Shown here in pieces: positions 56,759 to 64,000 of a DNA stretch of 64,000 bases. Position numbers and translations under genes: made by a program. The notes under the pieces were generated by a model. The model was not told the DNA's origin and searched no databases. It was given only the letters and a program-made list of their open reading frames with translations. The number at the start of each line of letters is the position of its first letter. Position 1 is the first letter of the stretch. The stretch is from Cliona cf. orientalis (lineage: Eukaryota > Porifera > Demospongiae > Clionaida > Clionaidae), in NCBI GenBank assembly GCA_963930775.1, contig OZ005700.1, positions 3,923,476 through 3,987,475 of the forward strand, read 5' to 3'.

Positions 56759-58491
56759 ATGGCAGCAGCAGAATCTATCAGGAAGGTGAGCTTGAGAGTG
56801 AAATTTCTGGGTACCAGCTACAATATCATGACATTGTACATGTAGATGTATACACAATGGCATAAAAATTGTACATTCATAGTTTGGGGTATATAGATAT
56901 TTTCAAGTATGTACATAATAATATTATAGCTACTCACCTGTTTCAACCATGATAATTTCCTGTAGTGCCACTACATAGCAATAGTAGACCTGAAACGCAA
57001 GTACCAGGAAACAAGAAATGGGATTGCCAGAATCAAGGCTTACACTAGAGCCCTAGAAGTGACTGCTGAGAAGATAGGAGGTGGCTGTTTTGTCAACATT
57101 CAAGTGGAAAGCAAAGAAGGAAACATAATTCAGTTTACTGTTACTGCTGATTCTCGGATAAGGGCTAATAATGTTACACAACACATACAAGGAGAATTTT
57201 GTGATGTGAGTATTTACGATTAATATAGATATCATACCAAGGGCATATTTTTTGAGCAAGCTGAAAAAGAGTAGCTATGTGCCGCTAGAATAGCATACAA
57301 TGTATACAGGCAGACACACACTCACTACTGAGTTGCACATGACCTTGTGGTTACAGCTCACCTGACAATAACCCTATTGTCTATACCTAGGCATCTGCAC
57401 AAGCCAAGTATGACAGTGATGACCGTTACTTGCCGTCTCACCAAGTCAAGGGAATCAAAGGCCCTCATGAAGCTCAGAAAAAGCTCAGTGAGTCTAGCCA
57501 GGATCTTCTTCAAGGTGAAAATCACCATGTTCTTCTGACAGAGGAAGCATTGAGGAAACATGACATTAAGCACATGACTGGCCCCTGTGAGCTACGACAG
57601 TTTGGCTGTGCTCGATGTGATCATTTTTGGTGGAGGATAGTCCCAGTGTCAAAGATGGTGTCCAGGTGTAGACAGTGCCAGATAAGATACGATGCCCTCC
57701 CACGGCAGAAAGAGTTTGGAATCGGTCGCTTCCAATGCACTAAACCAACATGCAAGAGAATCTTCTTTGCCAAATGTGTAGCTACGGATAGACTTCGATG
57801 CCGCAAATGTAAGACCCTTGTCAAACACCCTCACATCCATCCAAGGTGGAGAAAGCCTAAATACTTGCCACGATCACGTCGTGGTAGGCCTCGCCAGGGC
57901 CAATCTCTTAATCCATCTGCAGCTCCGTTTGTTCCGAGGTCTCAAGACCGAAGGGAACCCTCCTTTGAGCCAGTTTCTACTTTACAAGGTAGAATGAACC
58001 AAATGAGTCTCTCTAGTAGACCTGATAGTGCTGGCTATTACCAGCTTTCAGCCTCAAGCCAGTCACAGCTATCACAAGAAAGCATTCCTCCTCAAGCCAC
58101 TGGTCAAATGGCTCCACGTACACCTGCCAATAAACCAAAAGTGAAAAATGCCAGCCGAGTTCACAATTCCAGTGGATCTACCATGTCTACATTTATAACA
58201 CAGATGGACGAGGGGGAGTTTGATGAGGTCCCGCTTGATTATGACAGTGATGATCCCGATGAAGGTGTGGGGGTGTGCAGGTTTGAGTGTGACTGCGGCA
58301 ACAAGTACACAGTCCTCTGTGAGATGAGCGATACAGCCGGATGCTATGAGTGTGGTCGGGATAATCCACCAATGGGCTGGGCTCCTCCTCGCAATATTGA
58401 TGCAGAAACATCAAATAGACATTCTTGCAGCAAGTGCCGAGGCCAACCAGGGTGCCCTAATTTGCTCGCTGTAGCCAGCATGATAATATAG
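56759..58491 (+). CDS. SHFL: Shiftless (SHFL)-like zinc-ribbon protein, 3 exons
   Basis: Vertebrate SHFL (RYDEN, C19orf66) is an interferon-stimulated protein that blocks -1 programmed ribosomal frameshifting and restricts several RNA viruses. Exons 56759-56785, 56966-57205 and 57391-58491 join in frame to 455 residues (human 291). The diagnostic zinc ribbon is FGCARCDHFWWRIVP (Cys162, Cys165) with SRCRQCQIRYDALP (Cys182, Cys185), followed by FQCTKPTC and LRCRKCKTL. SGSTMSTFITQ parallels the SGSTV segment of human SHFL, and an acidic stretch follows. The C-terminus adds cysteine clusters (FECDCGN, CYECGRDN, HSCSKCRGQPGCPN) beyond the vertebrate protein. It begins 206 bp after BLOC1S5 on the same strand. 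Antiviral or frameshift activity in this organism is not shown by sequence. Confidence 0.85.
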
Positions 58492-59743
58492 TTATAATGA
58501 AGTAATAGGTACCCATTCTCTGTACATGTAGTTCTAGTAGGCAGAACCCGCACAATAAGTTATCTTGTCTAATATTATATTATTATAGAGGTTACAATAA
58601 TATTAATGATAATGTTTTGTTCCTAGAGCAACTCGTGGAATGATTACACCAGCAAACCTCAAGTTACTCATGGGACGATTTGGTTTACACAATAATAATT
58701 ATTAGTGGAGGGGATCGACATTGTAAAATGCATCTGGCAGGGGTCAAGGTATTTAATCTATATTTGGCAGGTGGGTTAGTAATACTGCATGTACAGAAAG
58801 GACAGTAGACGACCAGAAGAGCCCGGCCTGTTTTGTATCGTTCTTCATAAAATTATTGTAGCGGTTCCCTTAGCTACTGCATGCTGTATATCACTGCTCA
58901 CATTGGACTAGCCATAATTGTGTATTCCTCTCATCATGCATGTATAGCTTATACACTCAAGCTACACATGGCCTACATGACTATAGTATAAAAACAATAA
59001 ATTATTATTATAACATTATGGAGTGCTAGTTCTCTTCATCTTCGAGATACTTGGCTTGCAATTATCATTCTGTTGAGAGATTGCCGTTATAATATGGACG
59101 TACTTTACGCCATTTCAATATCAGCAGTGCATGGCAACTAGTGTAAATTACATAATAAATCATAGTACACAAGTATTTGGGTAATGAGTAAAGCACTTAA
59201 TTTGATGCAATTGACCAAGTGGTAGTGGACCTTCTATGAAGAACATGCCTTGTGGAGAAGGCTATTAGTTACAAGAGGGGTCAGGGGTTGGGTTCTGAAT
59301 AAATGGTTGGCAGGGTTTGTCTAAGTGGTAGTCATATTATTTGAACTCAAATTGGTCTGTATAAGTAGCCTTGTCCATTCTTTTATATAGGAGATCCGTG
59401 GTTGTATTATTACCACTTGGCCATGGATTTTATGTCTTGCCTCCAATTAACCCTCGGGCCTCGGCACAAGTGCGAAGGTTATTGTAGTCCTTGATGTATT
59501 TGTATCTGCCTGTGTTATTATTGCGCTAGCAGTTATATACCTTGTTTATATTATGCTGAAAATAAGTTGCTATTAGTGTGTTGGAGGCACATTTTCTCTC
59601 CAGTTGCTGCACATTTATGCAATGCTTTTGCATGCATAATTATTATGAGAATGCATCATTTCTAGTAAGCTTTATAGCGTTCAGTTGATTCCAAGATGAT
59701 GATAAAGATAAAACTGTCACAGCAGAATAATCTGGTTGCACTG
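58492..59743. other. Intergenic, no gene seen
   Basis: AT-rich sequence between the convergent SHFL-like and EIF2D-like genes. No coding exon, RNA gene or clear element ends were found. Confidence 0.6.
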
Positions 59744-62700
59744 TCACCTCTTGCTCCCTTGCCGCTTTTGCATTTTGGGAAGTTTTGTCCTATCCACAGC
59801 CTCAATATTCTTCAATGGCACTCCATGCTGCTCTGCAAATTCATGTGTGCACAAGCACTTATTAATAATCATTAAATTTACACATGTACACATACCGGTA
59901 ATGTGTATTGTACGTTGTACAGTAGTACTATTAGAAAGCATTCAACACAATGTCATACACTAATAATAATGGAAGTGGAGTACTATTACATAACATGAAT
60001 GCTGAACACATGACGTTAGGAAGTTACAATGTATTATCAATAAAACTGGAATATAACCTGGCCAATTCCCAGTATGGCCATGGATTATAACTTTTGTTGA
60101 TGATCTGACAAAATTAATGTCAGCTCATATTGAATTTCAGTTTGATCAGACATTACTAACTGTTGATTGGACACTATAATATTCATTTACATGTATATGC
60201 ATAAGTACAGCCATTGTCCTTGCAAGGGAAGGCAGCAGCAATGCTATACGTAGCTACATGTATCTGCAGAGGTGCTGTTACTACAAACCACAGCACAGAG
60301 CAGTGACAGTTGAGCTAAGTGGGTGCTAAATAAACTACTACTACTAACATCCCCCAGCTACCGACCACTGTCCGCCAGTACTATTAGAACACATGCTCAT
60401 TGCTAACTATACCGGCAAGCGATGGTAAGGCGGCCGGCCATACGTCCAACCAGGAGCGGTTCAGGCGGCCATGGAGCCATGTTGGTCGGATATTAGCCAA
60501 TGACTGACCGTTATAATCCATACTGAATTTCCTAGTAGGAGTATGAAGCTTTTAAGTTATCATTACATTGTCATATTATTTTGATATCCAATATTGGCTT
60601 ATATTATCACGGAAAAGAAGGAATTGCTTCCACCTTTTCACTGCTTTATTTTTATACCAATACACATAATTATAGAGATCAACAACAATAATTGGCATGA
60701 ATGACATACCTTCAAGAAGTTTAGCAATAACCTTCACATTGCTGCCTTGCACCATGACCTGTTGTCTTTGTGGCCGGCCACTTACTTCATTTACTACAGT
60801 AACATAAATAACATAAACTATGGTTTAGCCCAAAGAAAGTTAGCACTATAATAATATTATTATATGAAAACTTGACCACTTGCCCAGTAGTTGCATGCAT
60901 AATGGTTCATATGGTAAAAGGTCGTCAATATAGTGCGTACACACATTGATACTGGTGCCTCAATCGCAGAGATGGAGTCTGAGAATCGACCGCGGCTGAC
61001 TCTCGACCTCGACACTGACTATTTTCAATCACAGGAGACGAACTTGACAGCTTCTGAACATCAGGTTAGTCGCGGCATGGCACACAGCGTGCGTGCTACA
61101 TATAGCACACAGCTAGCTTTATTTAGCCACGGGATTACGTCAACCAAGAGAACGCGTGAAGTTCGGCCGGAGGTACTTTGCAGAGAGTGTAGCGCTCAGC
61201 TTATAATGTATTCGCTGGATACATGCGTCAGATACTCTACATATATACCGATTTTCAAGTCTCAGAAAGGCTCCACGGAGGCCCTGGGTTTTCTGGCAAT
61301 TACCTCATAGATTACGTCATCATTACCTAATAACCGCAAAAAAGTAAATTTCTACTGGGCAAGTAATGAAAAACTTTGAGACTACGTCCAGAGTCCCTCA
61401 CGAACACGCCGCCATAAATTCGAACTAAAACACATCGACAAACTGCGCATGCTCCGTATACGCGTACAATGTTGGGGCGCGCGGCTTGAGCCGGTTGACC
61501 TTCACCTGCCATGTGCTCGACTGAATAGGGAAATCCCCCTGCCCTGAAAGCGAGCTCGCTAGAGAAAGCGAACTGAGAGAAACGCCAGAAGGATATCATC
61601 GGGTAGTCCACGATGTCTTCTACGCTAGGTTCGAATTCTGGGTCCCAACAACCTTTCATGCGCGCTAAACATTTTGAAACAGTTTCACAGCAATTACATC
61701 ATAGGTTTCATCATAATTTCATCATAGCGAGAGCCGAATTCTTTTTTTCTAATTGGGACTCTGGACGTAATGAACAACTTGGAGACTACGTCCAGAGTCC
61801 CTCATGAAAAGTATATACCACATCGCGCTACTGTACCCGCCATAATTCGAACCAGGACACGTAGACAGACTGCGCATGCTCCGTATGCGAGTATATTGAG
61901 GCGCGCGGCTTGAGCCGGTTGACCCTGACGTGACCTCCACTTGCCATGTGCCTAGACTGAATAGGGAAATCCCCCCGAGTGCGTGCTCGCCAAAGAAAGC
62001 GAACTGGGAGAATCGCCATATCTCATCGATAGTCCACTATCTCTTCTACGCTAAGTTCGAATTCTGGGCCCCAACAAGCTTTCATGCGTGCTAAACATTT
62101 TGAAACAGTCTTAACCGCATTTTCGTCATATTTTACATCACAATTACCTCATCGGTCGGCCGAAGCGTTTTTCTAATTGGGACTCTGGACGTAATTATTG
62201 TATTAGTATTATTCATACACACCTATAATATGTTTATGCATATTATGACAGAGTATGCTAGATTACACTGATTCCTAACTGGGTTGGAGACGGCGCAAAG
62301 TAGCCTTTAAACTGTGCATCTATTCAAAAATTCCATGTCAGTTGCTTTACAATAGTAATACAGAGTGCCCCATCCAGCGTATTCTCTGTAAAACTGGAGT
62401 CCTGATTCGTGGTATACTAGCTATTTTACCTGTTAGTTCCACTAGTTGAGCTGCTCAACTGACAAATGTTCACTTGTTTCTCAGTGACTCCAATAAATGG
62501 CTAATGCATTGCTTCATGTGGCCTTACATCGTTGTGAAAGCTATCATAAACTATTCCTACCTGGTTACAATCTGAAGCAATGAGATCCGTATGTGGAGGC
62601 TGATAGCTAGAGCGTCCTTTTGTTTCTTTATTGTAGTGACAGCATTTCAGTAGCTCTACTTGGCTCTACTTACTCTGTTTGATACATGCACTGCTGGCTG

Positions 62701-63853
62701 ACACAAACAACAGTTACTTTGTTTTTTGACACTCTCTCCCATAACCATAACTACGTTTAGAATTGAAACTTTCTAGTAAAGTGAAATTTAATTCTCCATA
62801 ATTATTACACTCCAAACTAATAATTGCTCGTCAACTGCTAGTCTTCTTGGAACAGCCCATGAAAGAGCAAGCAAAATATGTGGTGGTAGAGCCTAGCTAG
62901 TTTGGGGGGGGGGGGGGGGGGGGGGAGGGGGTGACCTCTCATAGCAGCTGCCATTTCCTACCACTTTCCAAATTCGATTGAATGCCAAGAAAAAGTTCCT
63001 AGCTAAGTAGCATGCCACTACTGAAGCATTAGCTATTCTGTGTGCAATATTGAAAATGTGGGAGTGGCCTGGGGACGAGGCTATCATGATTCATCATAGG
63101 CTGCATGTAGATGTACAGCTAATCCACATTGGTCACCTCATCACGTGCATGCAGTGTTCAACCTCGACCTTTGACTCCCACACCTATATCAACCTGATAT
63201 GTCTCACTATACATACCATTCACTGCCAGTTGAAATTTTCATCATACGTACCAGTATAAAATGAGGTACATGTACGTAGGTACCTGTTGCACTAGCAGCA
63301 GCAATCCGTTGAACTTGGTGGACAACATCAGCTGGGGAAATACCATAGTAGTCCAAATTGTCTACTAGAGTGGCCTTTTTGTTGCCCGTCCTTGTCGTTA
63401 CACTCAGTCGAATTGGTTCTAGTTTAGTACGCCTACATGAATTTAAATCATCATATGAGGTATGTATCACAGTGTGAATGCACAACCATGATATATTATA
63501 GCTAGCCTTGTGCTGACATTACTAAAACGAAATTAAAACCCCAGGACATTGCCTGGAAGAATAGTGAGCGATGGAAATCATTCACGTGGATACCACTGAT
63601 TTTGCAACGTCTATTTAAGGCCAATTCAACAGACATATTTATCCCTGCAACAACTATGCACTGACAATAATTTTGCCCAACTTTGTACACATGTACTTAC
63701 TTATATAGCTTGTCAGCACTTCTTTGAATGCTATAGGCTGGGCGCATCTCTTCAAGTATTCTAGACATTATCTGTTGCCATGATAATTCAGTAGACAGAA
63801 CTTCACCTCTCTTCAGGATAGCATCAGTTAGAATAGGATCCAATATCACCAAC
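59744..63853 (-). CDS. EIF2D: EIF2D-like translation factor, C-terminal exons (5' partial)
   Basis: eIF2D delivers Met-tRNA to 40S subunits independently of GTP and helps recycle ribosomes. Exons in coding order: 63853-63701, 63432-63284, 60793-60710 and 59832-59744, in frame for the last 157 residues. The first visible exon has VILDPILTDAILKRGEVLST and WQQIMSRILEEMRPAY (the SWIB-side region). The next begins the SUI1 domain with RTGNKKATLVDNLDYYGISP and DVVHQVQRIAAAS. The last two carry VMVQGSNVKVIAKLLEEQHG, VPLKNIEAVDRT and a basic tail KMQKRQGSKR before TGA. The remainder (N-terminal PUA region) lies to the right of the window. The 2.5-kb intron 60794-63283 is filled with MITEs. MCTS1/DENR were considered; the SWIB-like plus SUI1 arrangement favours EIF2D. 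Confidence 0.88.
60878..61364. repeat. MITE family D, copy 2 (EIF2D intron)
   Basis: The ends acttgcccagta and tactgggcaagt are inverted repeats. The interior matches 6559-7076 in the same orientation (gcagagatggagtctgag, ccacgggattacgtcaacca, gattttcaagt). Confidence 0.78.
61383..61769. repeat. MITE family E, copy 2 (EIF2D intron)
   Basis: The ends tacgtccagagtccc and gggactctggacgta are perfect 15-bp inverted repeats. The interior is shared with 7093-7500 and 61787-62193. Confidence 0.85.
61787..62193. repeat. MITE family E, copy 3, tandem to copy 2
   Basis: The ends tacgtccagagtccc and gggactctggacgta are perfect inverted repeats. It starts 17 bp after copy 2 ends, in the same orientation. 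Confidence 0.85.
62904..62930. repeat. Poly(G) run, 22 nt plus GGGGG
   Basis: G22 interrupted once by A, in the EIF2D-like intron. Confidence 0.95.
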
Positions 63854-63952
63854 CTAATGTGGTTCGAGGTAGACACTAAATGTCTGGCCTAGGAGTACAA
63901 TCACCTCTGAATCACTGCTCAAAACACTAGATGGTTCCATAGCCAGCTACAT

Positions 63953-64000
63953 ATAGTATAGCAGAAAATTATGGTGAGGTTTTTAATTTGGCGACTTGGC
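63953..64000. repeat. Left end of a TACCGTATAGCGGG-type MITE cut by the window edge
   Basis: The sequence atagtatagcagaaaattat followed by ggtgaggtttttaatttggc matches the left part of the element at 54493-54695. The right end lies outside the window. Confidence 0.55.

Noticed and set aside
61383..62193. Possible gene in the EIF2D intron from frames such as 61327-61659
   Set aside because: These frames lie within the repeated MITE copies and change between copies by frameshifts.
1..64000. CRISPR arrays, operons, bacterial-type promoters and tRNA/rRNA genes
   Set aside because: None were seen; regular spacer-repeat arrays are absent, and the tandem arrays at 37619 and 52391 have no spacers. 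tRNA genes cannot be excluded by eye but no convincing A-box/B-box pair was noticed.

Overview
The window looks like nuclear DNA of an early-branching animal, most likely a demosponge. It carries metazoan gene families (OXR1/NCOA7, EXT1, LACTB2, SLC25A32, PCLAF, CHRAC1, BLOC1S5, SHFL, EIF2D) in compact multi-exon form with mostly GT-AG introns. The sequence is AT-rich and packed with short inverted-repeat elements whose ends read TACCGTA... The sponge assignment is an inference from this gene and repeat style. All gene models below were built by hand from splice signals and reading-frame continuity, and every joined exon pair keeps frame.

Layout. 0.7-7.7 kb (+): an OXR1/NCOA7-like TLDc gene whose 5' LysM part lies off the window. 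8.9-12.35 kb (-): a weak candidate small membrane-protein gene. 12.5-18.6 kb (+): an EXT1-type heparan sulfate polymerase. 19.0-23.5 kb (-): LACTB2-like nuclease, head-to-head with 23.55-28.3 kb (+): a triple-RRM hnRNP M/MYEF2-like gene containing an 8-nt microexon.

28.3-47.6 kb is a transposon island. It holds decayed relics of several families: Crypton-like recombinase, a DDE transposase in several fragments, a KDZ-like transposase, a HIRAN-like protein, and a sponge/coral-type repeat protein. It also holds a TTAA-flanked piggyBac-type MITE and one apparently intact 2.6-kb DNA transposon with perfect 41-bp terminal inverted repeats and a 695-codon single-exon ORF.

48.0-58.5 kb is gene dense: SLC25A32 (-), PCLAF (+), CHRAC1 with a long repeat-bearing extension (-), BLOC1S5 (+) and a Shiftless (SHFL)-like gene (+). 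SLC25A32/PCLAF and CHRAC1/BLOC1S5 are divergent pairs with 130-185 bp between start codons. The SLC25A32/PCLAF promoter has three E2F-like sites, fitting the cell-cycle role of PCLAF. 59.7-63.9 kb (-): the C-terminal exons of EIF2D, whose 2.5-kb intron holds three MITEs of the same two families found in the OXR1 intron.

The genes are mostly unrelated housekeeping functions. The points most worth following are the intact unclassified transposon, the sponge Shiftless homologue, the 8-nt microexon, the CHRAC1 extension, the altered DXD-position motif in EXT1 and the E2F-rich PCLAF promoter.
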